From: Chryseobacterium gleum
GTDB taxonomy: Bacteria > Bacteroidota > Bacteroidia > Flavobacteriales_D > Crocinitomicaceae
Direction: 5' to 3'
Assembly (NCBI GenBank): GCA_945902775.1
Contig: CAMDMY010000001.1
Location: 30,379 to 94,378 of the forward strand
DNA: 64,000 nucleotides
Each line of letters starts with the position of its first letter. The stretch's first letter is position 1. Under the pieces are notes generated by a model. That model did not search any database. It had not been told where the DNA came from and worked only from the letters and a program-made list of their open reading frames with translations. Shown here in pieces: positions 1-8,183 of this stretch. Both the position numbers and the translations under genes were made by a program.

Positions 1-1419
1 GATGGTGGACCTCATACCCCAATTTTAAAGGGTGCTTCTTTGAATCCTCGATTTAAAGTTTTGGATCATGCTGCAACCTATTGGTATCATCCGCACATGC
101 ACATGAAAACTGCCGAGCAAGCTATAAAAGGGGCAGCCGGTTTAATCATCGTGCGTGATTCGATTGAGAAAGCTTTAGTTCTTCCAAGAAAATACGGTGT
201 AGATGATTTCCCTGTTATTGTTCAAAGTCAGGAGTATGATGCAAATAATCAAGCAATGCCTTTGGGAATGCAAGATTCTACACTATTAGTGAATGGAGGA
301 AGAGCTAATCAAGGTTATTCAGTTTATGTGAATTGTCCTGCTCAAGTTGTTCGTTTTAGAATTTTAAATGCTTCAGGAGAAAGAGCTTTCAATTTTGGAT
401 TAAGTGGGAATAAACAGTTCTATCAAATTGGAACAGATGGTGGATTATTAAACACACCAAGACAAACAACAAGAGTACGTTTAGCTCCAGGTGAAAGGGC
501 AGAGATTTTAGTGGATTTAAACGGATTGAATGGACAAACCTTACATTTATTAAGCTATGCATCCGAGTTTGCTTATGGAATTCAAGGTGGACCAACTATG
601 CCAATGCCTGTTGGAAGTCCTCCAATGGATAGTCCATTAAATGGTATTGATTTTAATGTATTAACAATTCATGTTGTAGGGCAAACAGCAAATCCAATCT
701 TATCTATTCCTTCAACTCTAGAAAACAATGTGCCGTATTTAAAAAATGAGGCAAATATTACTAGAACAATTAATATAACTGCTGATAATATGATGGTGAT
801 GGACGGACCATTTTATTTCAATGATCAGTTATTTGATATGATGCGAATAGATTACGAAATCCCTTTAAATAATATCGAAATTTGGAAATTGGTGAATAAA
901 AACATGGTTGCTCATCCGTTTCACATTCACGATGTTCAATTTTATATTATAGAAAGAAATGGGCAGCCGGCTGGTATTGAAGATCAAGGACGAAAAGATG
1001 TAGTCTTTATTCCTCCAGGAGATTCGGTTCTGTTCATTACTAAATTTGAAGATTTCGCTGACCCAATGATGCCGTATATGTTTCATTGTCACATTTTAAT
1101 GCATGAAGATGGCGGAATGATGGGGCAATTTGTTGTAACTGAAAAACAAGTAGGACTTAATTCAAATGATGCTTTAGAAAATCAGTTTGAAGTCTATCCA
1201 AATCCAGTTTCTAATACATTTTACATAAAGTCTAAAAATAAAAAAGATTTGTCTCCCATTCAAATAAAAGTATATTCAGTTTCAGGAATGAAAATACTTG
1301 ATTCAGAATTAAATCTGCTGGATAATAAAGTCGATGTTTCAAATTGGGAAGCAGGAATATATACAATTGAAATAACTCAAAATCAAATAAATACCCATAA
1401 AAAAATTCAGGTAAGATGA
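1..1419 (+). CDS. Multicopper oxidase with T9SS sorting tail, 5' end outside window
   Basis: The frame is open from base 1 and begins DGGPH, so the start lies upstream; 472 residues are visible. Three copper-ligand clusters are present: HPHMH (residues 30-34 here), HPFHIH (305-310) and HCHILMH followed by GGMM (362-372), the type 1/2/3 copper signature of CueO/laccase-like cupredoxin oxidases. Residues from about 390 form a Por secretion (type A) sorting domain, starting at YPNP and ending in KKIQVR, so the protein is probably exported and anchored or released by the type IX system. It oxidises a substrate (perhaps Cu(I)) while reducing O2 to water; the substrate is inferred. Its TGA stop overlaps the ATG of the next gene (ATGA), so it is operonic with the HMA lipoprotein and TonB receptor. 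Copper detoxification is the likely role from context. Confidence 0.93.
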   Translation, partial: DGGPHTPILKGASLNPRFKVLDHAATYWYHPHMHMKTAEQAIKGAAGLIIVRDSIEKALVLPRKYGVDDFPVIVQSQEYDANNQAMPLGMQDSTLLVNGGRANQGYSVYVNCPAQVVRFRILNASGERAFNFGLSGNKQFYQIGTDGGLLNTPRQTTRVRLAPGERAEILVDLNGLNGQTLHLLSYASEFAYGIQGGPTMPMPVGSPPMDSPLNGIDFNVLTIHVVGQTANPILSIPSTLENNVPYLKNEANITRTINITADNMMVMDGPFYFNDQLFDMMRIDYEIPLNNIEIWKLVNKNMVAHPFHIHDVQFYIIERNGQPAGIEDQGRKDVVFIPPGDSVLFITKFEDFADPMMPYMFHCHILMHEDGGMMGQFVVTEKQVGLNSNDALENQFEVYPNPVSNTFYIKSKNKKDLSPIQIKVYSVSGMKILDSELNLLDNKVDVSNWEAGIYTIEITQNQINTHKKIQVR

Positions 1420-1793
1420 AAAATAAAATGAATAGAATGCTTTTTGGTATATTGTTATTATTTGCTATTTCTTCATGTGTAGATAAAGAAACATCGTTAA
1501 AAACAGAAACAAAATTGGAAAATGGAATTTCGATTTCTACTTTTAAAGTTTGGGGAAATTGCGAAATGTGTAAAGAAACAATTGAAAGCTCATTAAAAGA
1601 AAATGGTATCAAAAAATCAGACTGGAATACTGAAACGAAAATGATATCAGTTTCATATGATGCTTCTAAAATCACATTGGATAAAATTCAGAAAAATATT
1701 GCTTCTGTTGGATATGATAATGTAAAATATAAAGGTGATAATGACGCTTATTCCTCATTACACGGTTGTTGTCAATACGAAAGAAAAGAATGA
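1416..1793 (+). CDS. HMA-domain lipoprotein (periplasmic metal-binding)
   Basis: 125 residues. An N-terminal hydrophobic stretch ends in the lipobox AISSC (Cys21), so this is a lipoprotein. Residues ~40-108 have the ferredoxin-like heavy-metal-associated pattern with the metal ligands GNCEMC (Cys49, Cys52). The C-terminus carries a second cysteine pair, HGCCQ (Cys118-Cys119), which is not part of a standard MerP/CopZ domain. It overlaps the oxidase stop by 4 bases and its own TGA overlaps the ATG of the TonB receptor, so the three are translationally coupled. Probable role: binding and passing Cu(I) or another soft metal at a periplasmic membrane face. The metal identity is inferred from the oxidase neighbour. 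Confidence 0.85.
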   Translation: MKNKMNRMLFGILLLFAISSCVDKETSLKTETKLENGISISTFKVWGNCEMCKETIESSLKENGIKKSDWNTETKMISVSYDASKITLDKIQKNIASVGYDNVKYKGDNDAYSSLHGCCQYERKE

Positions 1794-4036
1794 TGCTTCC
1801 TAAACAGATTTCATTTTTAGTATGCCTATTTTTCATTTTAGGACTAAATAATTCTGTCTTTTCTCAAATGAAAGGAATTGTTTATGGTTCTAATACGACG
1901 AATAAAGAAGTGATTGTTGGAGCAAGACTAGCTTTTCTTTTTGATAAATCAGTAACTGAAACGGATACAGAAGGTAAATTTGAAGTGATATTACCCAAAA
2001 ATCTTCCTGACACATTAGTCATTTCTGCAATTGGCTATCTATCAGATACTTTAATAGTTAATAAGAAAGATCGATTCATTTCACTTGAAATTATTTTGTA
2101 TGCTGAAAATGTATTAAATGAAGTAGTTATAGCGGTTAAACGAGAAACACATTCCATCTCAAGAATGAAAACACTTCAGATTGAAAATTTATCTTCTGGA
2201 GAATTACGAAAGGCAGCTTGTTGTAATTTATCGGAATCGTTTGAGACGAATGCTTCGGTAGATGTTAATATTACGGATGCGATATCAGGAGCTAAAAAAA
2301 TTCAAATGATGGGGATTGATGGAGTGTATACTCAAATCCAAATGGAGAACATACCTTATTTACGAGGTTTAGAAAGTTCGTTTGGATTAAACTCAATTCC
2401 AGGCACTTGGATTGAATCTATTCAGATTACGAAAGGTACAGGTAACGTTGTAAATGGGTATGAATCAATGGCTGGATTGGTGAATTTGGAATTGAAAAAG
2501 CCATTAGAAATGGAACGTCTTTTTGTAAACACCTATGTCAATCGATTTGGTAGAGTGGAGACCAATTTAAATGCGGGTCATAAATTAAATGAAAAGTGGA
2601 GTACTGGTTGGATGGCTCATTCATCAGGTATGTTCGGTGAAATGGATAATAACAAAGATGGGTTCAGAGATATTCCAAAAGGAAATAACAATGCATTTCT
2701 AAATCGTTGGAGTTACAGAGGTAAAAAGTTCGAATCACAATTTGGAGTGAATGCTTATATAGATAATAAATACGGTGGACAAACTGGATTCAATCAAAAT
2801 AGTAACTCTGACGTTTATGGTGTTCAAATGAATTCAAAACACATCGATGTATTTGCTAAAACAGGCTTTATTTTTGAAAAAAAGCCGTATACATCGATTG
2901 GAGTTGTTTACAATTTTAAGTATCAAACAATAGATGCGAAATTCGGGAATCGATTTTTTGTAGGAGAAGAAAAGAGAGGATATGTCAATGCAATTTTTGA
3001 TGGAATTATAAATAATACAAATCATAAAATTAAGACGGGAGTAAGTTTAGTTTATATCGATATGCTACAACATTTGGATTCAAATAAAATGAACCCACTA
3101 AAAAATGATCGAATAGAAATCGTGCCTGGCGTTTTCGGAGAATATACCAATATTGGGATGCGATTGACAAGTGTTTTAGGAGCAAGGGTAGATTATCACA
3201 ATTTATTTGGTTGGCAGTTTTCACCACGATTACACTCAAAATACACCTTAACCGAAACAACAGATTTACGTTTTACTGCAGGAAAGGGTTGGAGAGTTCC
3301 TAATTTTATGATGGATAATATTTCATTATTAGCAACATCAAGAACTTGGTTAGTGACTCAGAAATTACAACCAGAAATGTCATGGAATTTTGGAGGTTCG
3401 TTAGTACAAGAATTAAAATTATTTACACGTAAAGCATCATTTGTTTTAGATCTGTATCATACTGAATTTACGAATCAACTAGTGATCGATAGAGATTCAT
3501 TAGTAAATAGTATTGTTTTTAAAAATTTACAAGGTCGATCATTTTCAAATAGTTTCCAGACAGAGTTTAGTTTCTCTCCTTTGAAAAATTTAGATATACG
3601 GTTGGCTTATAAACTTTTAGATGTAAGAACCAGATATGGAGGTATTGTACAACAACAAGTAATGCTTCCAAAGCATAGAGCATTTATTAATTTAGCCTAT
3701 AAAACAAGAAATAAACGATGGGAATACGATGCAACCTGTTCTGTTTTCGGACAATCAAGATTGCCAATAGCAATTCAAGATGATGGTAGTTTAACAACCA
3801 AAAATGTCAGTAATGTTTATCCGATGATCAATGCACAAATCATTCACATTCACAAAAAATGGGAATTCTATTTAGGAGGAGAAAATTTAGCAAATTACAA
3901 GCAAAAAAATCCGATTATAGATGCAGCCAATCCTTTTGGTTCAAAATTTGATGCAACAAGAATTTGGGGACCAATTATGGGAATAAATGTATACGCAGGA
4001 TTTAGATATAGTATTCAACGAAAAACAATTAAATAA
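1790..4036 (+). CDS. TonB-dependent outer-membrane receptor, metal-linked
   Basis: 748 residues from the ATG at 1790 (ATGATG; the second Met is equally possible), which overlaps the stop of the preceding gene. An in-frame TTG at 1766 lies inside the upstream gene and is less likely. Order: signal peptide ending near NSVFSQ; carboxypeptidase-regulatory-like beta domain (~25-110); plug (~120-235) with GIDGVYTQIQMENIPYLRG and the GYESMAGLVNLELKKP end; then a ~500-residue beta barrel. A cysteine pair (AACCNLSE, Cys144-Cys145) sits at the start of the plug. TonB/ExbBD genes are not in the window. Its place between two HMA proteins suggests metal or metal-complex transport, but the direction and ligand are not shown by the sequence. 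It could instead take up a metallophore. Confidence 0.88.
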   Translation: MMLPKQISFLVCLFFILGLNNSVFSQMKGIVYGSNTTNKEVIVGARLAFLFDKSVTETDTEGKFEVILPKNLPDTLVISAIGYLSDTLIVNKKDRFISLEIILYAENVLNEVVIAVKRETHSISRMKTLQIENLSSGELRKAACCNLSESFETNASVDVNITDAISGAKKIQMMGIDGVYTQIQMENIPYLRGLESSFGLNSIPGTWIESIQITKGTGNVVNGYESMAGLVNLELKKPLEMERLFVNTYVNRFGRVETNLNAGHKLNEKWSTGWMAHSSGMFGEMDNNKDGFRDIPKGNNNAFLNRWSYRGKKFESQFGVNAYIDNKYGGQTGFNQNSNSDVYGVQMNSKHIDVFAKTGFIFEKKPYTSIGVVYNFKYQTIDAKFGNRFFVGEEKRGYVNAIFDGIINNTNHKIKTGVSLVYIDMLQHLDSNKMNPLKNDRIEIVPGVFGEYTNIGMRLTSVLGARVDYHNLFGWQFSPRLHSKYTLTETTDLRFTAGKGWRVPNFMMDNISLLATSRTWLVTQKLQPEMSWNFGGSLVQELKLFTRKASFVLDLYHTEFTNQLVIDRDSLVNSIVFKNLQGRSFSNSFQTEFSFSPLKNLDIRLAYKLLDVRTRYGGIVQQQVMLPKHRAFINLAYKTRNKRWEYDATCSVFGQSRLPIAIQDDGSLTTKNVSNVYPMINAQIIHIHKKWEFYLGGENLANYKQKNPIIDAANPFGSKFDATRIWGPIMGINVYAGFRYSIQRKTIK

Positions 4037-4046
4037 AATATAATCC

Positions 4047-4074
4047 GTAGAGACGTAATTTATTACGTCTCCAC
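4047..4074. repeat. Palindromic intergenic hairpin
   Basis: A GAGACGTAA arm, TTTA loop and TTACGTCTC arm, bounded by gta and cac, lie 10 bases after the receptor stop. Two copies of TTCGTCATCAATTAATT follow at about 4084-4118 as a direct repeat. The hairpin may end or attenuate the upstream transcript. It shares its gta-GRgAC outer part with palindromes at 14792, 55505 and 56178. Confidence 0.8.
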
Positions 4075-4152
4075 TATTATTAATTCGTCATCAATTAATT
4101 TCGTCATCAATTAATTTAATACAATAACAAACAATTTTAAAAAACAAAAACA

Positions 4153-4497
4153 ATGAAAAAGTACCTATTAATTTTAGCAAGCATTTTTACAATGTATTAT
4201 TCAAACGCACAGGAAGTAGCAAAGAATAAAAAAACAGAAACAATTGTCATTCAAACCTCTGCATTATGTGAAGATTGCAAAGAAAGAATAGAAGGCGGTT
4301 TAAATTACACTAAAGGAGTTGTGTTTGCAGAATTGAACGACAAAACAAAAAAAGTAACAGTGAAATATAAAACAGAAGCAATTACACCTAAACAAATAAA
4401 AGAGAAAATTTCTGAAATTGGTTACGATGCAGATGAGGTCAAAGCAAGTAAAGCTGGTTTTGATAAACTTCCAGCCTGTTGTCAATCTAAAAAGTAA
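4153..4497 (+). CDS. Secreted HMA-domain protein (metallochaperone-like)
   Basis: 114 residues. A Sec signal peptide ends in YYSNAQ (residue 20). The mature part is one heavy-metal-associated domain with ligands LCEDC (Cys39, Cys42) and the usual ferredoxin-like pattern ending GYDADEV. The C-terminus has an extra pair, PACCQSKK (Cys109-Cys110), the same CCQ motif as in the HMA lipoprotein at 1416-1793. It lies 116 bases after the TonB receptor, separated by a hairpin, so it may have its own transcript or be expressed at a different level. Probably a soluble periplasmic carrier of Cu(I) or a similar ion; the metal is inferred. Confidence 0.85.
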   Translation: MKKYLLILASIFTMYYSNAQEVAKNKKTETIVIQTSALCEDCKERIEGGLNYTKGVVFAELNDKTKKVTVKYKTEAITPKQIKEKISEIGYDADEVKASKAGFDKLPACCQSKK

Positions 4498-4508
4498 TAC
4501 TAGATTTT

Positions 4509-4575
4509 AAGATTCAAGACAAAAGACTTCAAGATTATCTCATCTTAAGTCTTTTGTCTTGAAGTCTTGAATCTT
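4509..4575. terminator. Large imperfect inverted repeat between convergent genes
   Basis: The outer arms AAGATTCAAGAC and GTCTTGAATCTT enclose inner arms AAAAGACTT and AAGTCTTTT. The right arm contains an extra 8-base word that the left arm lacks. It lies 12 bases after the HMA gene and 10 bases before the serS stop on the other strand, so it probably terminates both transcripts. Confidence 0.7.
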
Positions 4576-4584
4576 TTGGTCTAA

Positions 4585-5856
4585 TTAATCTATAATATCA
4601 AACCCAGTATATTTTCTCAAAGCCTCAGGAATAACAATTCCATCAGGAGTTTGGTGATTTTCCATTAAAGAAGCCACAATTCTAGGTAAAGCTAATGCAC
4701 TACCGTTTAAAGTATGACATAATTGTGTTTTCTTATCATTTGTTTTGAAACGTAATTTCAAACGAGTAGATTGGAACGTATCGAAACGAGAAACAGAACT
4801 AACTTCTAACCATTTTTCTTGCGCTGCTGAATACACTTCAAAATCGTATGTTAAAGCAGAAGCAAAACCTGTATCGCCACCACACAAACGTAAGATTCTG
4901 TAATGTAATCCTAATTTTTCAAGTAACCCTTTCACATGGTCAATCATTTCGTTTAAAGCTTTCTCAGAATTAGAAGGATGCTCAATACGAACGATTTCTA
5001 CTTTGTCGAATTGGTGTAAACGGTTCAATCCACGAACATGAGATCCATAAGCTCCAGCTTCACGGCGGAAACAAGGCGTGTATCCTGTCATTTTAATAGA
5101 GAACTCTTCAGAAGGTAAAATGACATCTCTGTAAATGTTTGTCAATGGAACTTCTGCTGTTGGAATCAAGTATAAATTATCTCTTAAGTCGTGGTACATT
5201 TGGCCTTCTTTATCAGGTAATTGACCTGTACCATAACAACTTGCTTCGTTCACCATGATTGGCGGCGTGTATTCAGTATAACCTGCTTTTTCAGCCTCGT
5301 CCAAAAAGAATGCAATCAATGCGCGTTGTAATTTGGCCCCTTTTCCTTTGTAAACTGGGAAACCGGCACCTGTTATTTTTACCCCTAATTCAAAATCAAT
5401 AATATCGTATTTTTTACAAATTTCCCAATGAGGAAGTGGCGTAAAGTCAAATGTTCTTGCGTTTCCAACTTCTAATACATTGACATTGTCTTCCTCGCTT
5501 TTACCAGCAGGTACAATTTCATTTGGCACGTTTGGTAATTGGTACAATAACTGAAGTATCTCAGTATCATAACCATCCACTTTAGCTTTAAGTATAGTTT
5601 CTTTTTCTTTTAAAGTAGCCGTTTTAGCTTTAGAAACAGTTGCTTCCTCTTGTTTACCTTGTTTAAATAATTCACCAATTTCTTTCGCTAATAGATTCAA
5701 TTCAGCAGAAATCGACTCTAATTCAGTTTTAGAATTTCTCCATTTTTGATCAATTGACAATAATGAATCTACCGTTTCAGTAGCATCAAAATTTCTTTTT
5801 TTCAATCCTGCAATTACTGCATCTTTCTCATTACGAATACGTTGGATCTCTAACAT
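4585..5856 (-). CDS. serS: Seryl-tRNA synthetase
   Basis: 423 residues, the usual length. It charges tRNA-Ser (and tRNA-Sec where present) with serine in the cytoplasm. The N-terminal ~110 residues form the coiled-coil tRNA-binding arm (VDSLLSIDQKWRNSK, then Lys/Glu-rich heptads). The class II catalytic core follows, with TAEVPLTNIYRD, motif 2 (CFRREAGAYGSHVRGLNRLHQF) and motif 3 (NGSALALPRIVASLMENHQ). The C-terminus ends PEALRKYTGFDIID. The ATG at 5856 gives the expected MLEIQRIRN start. It is monocistronic as far as can be seen, converging with the metal locus and separated from rpmA by a palindromic repeat. Confidence 0.98.
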   Translation of the reverse strand: MLEIQRIRNEKDAVIAGLKKRNFDATETVDSLLSIDQKWRNSKTELESISAELNLLAKEIGELFKQGKQEEATVSKAKTATLKEKETILKAKVDGYDTEILQLLYQLPNVPNEIVPAGKSEEDNVNVLEVGNARTFDFTPLPHWEICKKYDIIDFELGVKITGAGFPVYKGKGAKLQRALIAFFLDEAEKAGYTEYTPPIMVNEASCYGTGQLPDKEGQMYHDLRDNLYLIPTAEVPLTNIYRDVILPSEEFSIKMTGYTPCFRREAGAYGSHVRGLNRLHQFDKVEIVRIEHPSNSEKALNEMIDHVKGLLEKLGLHYRILRLCGGDTGFASALTYDFEVYSAAQEKWLEVSSVSRFDTFQSTRLKLRFKTNDKKTQLCHTLNGSALALPRIVASLMENHQTPDGIVIPEALRKYTGFDIID

Positions 5857-5932
5857 TGGTATTTATTTTTTAAGATATGCGAATTTACATTTTTTTAGTG
5901 AAAAGTAAGTTATTTTAACTGCTGAGTTTGTA

Positions 5933-6018
5933 TTTAACCACAGTGTACTCAGAGTTTTTCGCGGAGTATCACAAAGTTTTTTATTGAGATCCCAAACTCC
6001 ATTAACTCAGTGGTTAAA
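5933..6018. repeat. 86-bp palindromic repeat element
   Basis: The outer arms TTTAACCAC (5933-5941) and GTGGTTAAA (6010-6018) are perfect inverted repeats. The interior contains degenerate CAGAGTTTTTCGCGGAG / CACAAAGTTTTTT words on the left and their looser complements on the right. I recognise this word pattern as common between genes in Bacteroidota. It lies between serS and rpmA and does not encode a protein. Confidence 0.65.
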
Positions 6019-6030
6019 AAATGAGCACAA

Positions 6031-6060
6031 AAAAAGGGTAAACATTTCTGCTTACCCTTT
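6031..6060 (-). terminator. Rho-independent terminator of rplU-rpmA
   Basis: Reading on the minus strand, AAAGGGTAA, a 10-base loop and TTACCCTTT are followed by a run of T. It lies about 20 bases beyond the rpmA stop. Confidence 0.85.
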
Positions 6061-6078
6061 ACTTAATCTCGTATTCAA

Positions 6079-6348
6079 TTATGCTTCAGCAACCTCAAAA
6101 GGTACTACTGATACAAATGAACGATTTTCTTTTTTCTTACGGAATTCTACTAATCCATCAGTTAAAGCATATAATGTGTGATCTTTTCCAATCCCAACAT
6201 TTGCTCCAGCATGATGATGTGTTCCTCTTTGACGAACGATAATGTTACCTGCGATAGCAACTTGTCCTCCAAAGATTTTCACTCCTAATCGTTTGCTTTC
6301 AGACTCACGACCATTTTTCGAACTACCAACTCCTTTTTTATGTGCCAT
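6079..6348 (-). CDS. rpmA: Ribosomal protein bL27
   Basis: 89 residues starting [22 protein letters not shown] and containing the invariant KIFGGQ and [15 protein letters not shown] stretches. It is a 50S subunit protein whose N-terminal tail reaches the peptidyl-transferase centre. The start is fixed by the conserved MAHKKG; there is no N-terminal extension of the Firmicutes type needing protease removal. It lies 51 bases after rplU and shares its transcript, the usual rplU-rpmA pair. A strong terminator follows. Confidence 0.98.
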   Translation of the reverse strand: MAHKKGVGSSKNGRESESKRLGVKIFGGQVAIAGNIIVRQRGTHHHAGANVGIGKDHTLYALTDGLVEFRKKKENRSFVSVVPFEVAEA

Positions 6349-6399
6349 TGTGTTTCAATTTAACCCCCAAATCATTTCTTCATTGGAAGTAGTTCAAAT

Positions 6400-6711
6400 T
6401 TAAGCTTTAATGTCTGTAATAGTTATCGCCGTAAAGCTTTGACGGTGACCATTTCTCTTTTTGTAACCTTTACGTCTCTTTTTACGGAAAACGATTACTT
6501 TATCACCTTTAACGTGATCATTTACTTCTGCAGAAACCGAAGCTCCTGATATAGCTGGGGCGCCAACGTTGATTTTGCCACCATTTTCTACTAAAAGAAC
6601 TCTATCAAAGCTAATTTTTGCTCCAATATCATCTTTCAAACGGTGTACAAAAATCTTTTGATCTTTTTGCACTTTAAACTGCTGCCCTGCTATCTCTACA
6701 ATTGCGTACAT
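6400..6711 (-). CDS. rplU: Ribosomal protein bL21
   Basis: 103 residues starting MYAIVEIAGQQFKV, with the bL21 C-terminal signature KKRRKGYKKRNGHRQ. A 23S rRNA-binding protein of the 50S subunit. First gene of the rplU-rpmA operon. A good Bacteroidota promoter lies about 45 bases upstream. Confidence 0.98.
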   Translation of the reverse strand: MYAIVEIAGQQFKVQKDQKIFVHRLKDDIGAKISFDRVLLVENGGKINVGAPAISGASVSAEVNDHVKGDKVIVFRKKRRKGYKKRNGHRQSFTAITITDIKA

Positions 6712-6753
6712 ATAGCTGTTATTAAATTACTAATTAATCCGAAAATCGGAAGA

Positions 6754-6786
6754 CAAAGATATGATTTTTATTTATAAAACAAAGTT
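6754..6786 (-). promoter_or_regulatory. rplU promoter (TTTG / TAnnTTTG type)
   Basis: On the minus strand TTTG, 18 bases, then TATCTTTG (plus positions 6754-6761) matches the primary sigma factor consensus of Bacteroidota. The expected RNA start is about 40 bases before the rplU ATG. Confidence 0.75.
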
Positions 6787-6850
6787 GTTAACAATTATTT
6801 TTTCATTTTAATCTAACTGTACTTTAAAATTCGAAGCGATTAGCTTGTTT

Positions 6851-6866
6851 CCCCCTTCGGAGGGGG
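6851..6866. repeat. GC-rich hairpin CCCCCTTCGGAGGGGG
   Basis: A perfect 6-bp stem (CCCCCT/AGGGGG) with a TCGG loop, in an otherwise A+T-rich intergenic gap 41 bases beyond the EamA permease stop. It may act as a 3' end stabiliser for that minus-strand transcript. It stands out in composition. Confidence 0.65.
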
Positions 6867-6907
6867 ATCAAGAGGGGAGGATTAATTTTATTTAAAAGTA
6901 CAGTTCA

Positions 6908-7834
6908 TCAAACTTTCTTCCCAAACAAAGCTTTCCAATAATTCGCAATAAACACGCCTAATAATACAATAGTCATTGCGCCAATTTGTAATATATTAAT
7001 ATGTTCACCGATCGACATACCTATTAATACAGCTACAATCGGAATAAAATAAGTTACACTGCTAGAAAATAAGGTCGAAGAATTGGAGATAAGCTTATTA
7101 AAGAGTAAAACAGCAAAGGCGGTTCCGACAATACTTAAGATGCTAATGAATCCCAATCCCTCCAACGCATGAGGGTTTGATTTAATCGTTTGAATCGTAT
7201 CTAATTGAATAAGAGCAAATAGAGATGGGATTAAGACAATGAAAAAGGCCAAAGAAGTAATTTCGATAGCTTTGAATTTCTGAAGCGTGAATTTAATAGT
7301 GGTTAAACTGATGGCGTAAAAAAGTGTTGCTAAAACGACTGCTAAAACTGGTAGTAATGACCCCGAAAGTTGTATGCTTTTGTTGGGTGTGTTTCCAGAT
7401 AGAATAAGTAAAATGATTCCTATTGTACCAATAAAAAGTCCTATTAATTGAATGTAGGTCAGTCGGTTTTTAAAAACAAAGAACCCAATTAACATCGTGA
7501 AAATAGGAGTAAAACTGTTCAACATTCCTGTGTAACCAGATGAAATTCCTGTTTGAGCATAAGTAAAAAGAAAAGCAGGAAAGAAATTCCCACTAAAACC
7601 AACAACACCCAAAAGGATGACTTCTTTTAAATTTTGGATGTGTTTTAAATTACGAAGAGCAAAAGGCAACAAAACAATTCCTGCAATGGTCATTCTCAAA
7701 GCACCAACTTGAGCAGCTGAAAAGATAGGTTCTGCATCCGATGTAAACATTCCTCGTTTCATCAAGATAAACGAACTTCCCCAAATGGTTGCGAGTATTA
7801 AAAGTAACCCCCAGTTTTTAGCATCTTTTCCCAT
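6908..7834 (-). CDS. EamA/DMT-family inner-membrane permease
   Basis: 308 residues with ten predicted membrane helices arranged as two EamA repeats (about 8-145 and 160-303). The repeat 1 start WGLLLILATIWGSSFILMKRG is the family signature, and GYTGMLNSFTPIFTMLIGF marks helices 3-4. These proteins export amino acids, metabolites or drugs; the substrate cannot be read from sequence. The ATG at 7834 gives a short lysine-containing cytoplasmic N-terminus. It stands alone, divergent from mraZ, with a 349-base gap between. Confidence 0.9.
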   Translation of the reverse strand: MGKDAKNWGLLLILATIWGSSFILMKRGMFTSDAEPIFSAAQVGALRMTIAGIVLLPFALRNLKHIQNLKEVILLGVVGFSGNFFPAFLFTYAQTGISSGYTGMLNSFTPIFTMLIGFFVFKNRLTYIQLIGLFIGTIGIILLILSGNTPNKSIQLSGSLLPVLAVVLATLFYAISLTTIKFTLQKFKAIEITSLAFFIVLIPSLFALIQLDTIQTIKSNPHALEGLGFISILSIVGTAFAVLLFNKLISNSSTLFSSSVTYFIPIVAVLIGMSIGEHINILQIGAMTIVLLGVFIANYWKALFGKKV

Positions 7835-8016
7835 GTAGCGAAAATACCAATTATACTTTAAATCGAGACGTTAGATTTTTAGATACTAGACATTAGACTT
7901 TGTTCCTCTTAAATATATCCAAATTCCCACTTATCTGTCTTTGAGTTTTGATTCATCAAAACGGTCTAACGTCTTTCAGTCTAATATCTAATTTTATCAA
8001 CATTTTTTCAAAAACT

Positions 8017-8031
8017 CCCACATTTTACCAC
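8017..8031 (-). promoter_or_regulatory. Candidate MraZ double box, distal
   Basis: On the minus strand it reads GTGGT-AAAAT-GTGGG: two GTGGN words with a 5-base spacer, a 10-bp period. It is inverted with respect to the proximal copy. Known MraZ operators are tandem TGGGN or AAAGTGG words at helical spacing, so the assignment is by analogy. Confidence 0.45.
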
Positions 8032-8136
8032 AACCTTATTTTTGCTTAAAATCCTTATATATACTAGATTATTTTTCATCTTTTTGAAACCTTTTTATTC
8101 GTTATCCGTTAGAACTTATTAACAATGTGTTTATTG

Positions 8137-8151
8137 GTGGTAAAAAGTGGT
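8137..8151 (+). promoter_or_regulatory. Candidate MraZ double box, proximal
   Basis: Reads GTGGT-AAAAA-GTGGT, 10 bases before the -7 element of mraZ. It shares 13 of 15 positions with the distal box read on the opposite strand. Binding here would be expected to block the promoter. Confidence 0.55.
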
Positions 8152-8161
8152 AGAAAACCAT

Positions 8162-8169
8162 TATTTTTG
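8162..8169 (+). promoter_or_regulatory. mraZ -7 element
   Basis: TATTTTTG fits TAnnTTTG, 14 bases before the mraZ ATG. A -33 TTG is at 8134-8136, with longer than usual spacing, and it abuts the proximal GTGGT box. Confidence 0.6.
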
Positions 8170-8183
8170 CTCATTATAATGCT

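Larger units (their letters stand above)
7835..8183. promoter_or_regulatory. Divergent intergenic region upstream of mraZ
   Basis: 349 bases without a gene. It holds a word-type inverted repeat (AGACGTTAGA at 7867-7876 against TCTAACGTCT at 7965-7974), a TTTTGAT-TC-ATCAAAA hairpin (7946-7961), two candidate MraZ double boxes (8017-8031 minus, 8137-8151 plus) and a TAnnTTTG element (8162-8169). Confidence 0.7.

Noticed and set aside
5984..6181. Plus-strand 65-codon frame near rpmA
   Set aside because: Overlaps the rpmA terminator and the start of the rpmA antisense; no start signal.
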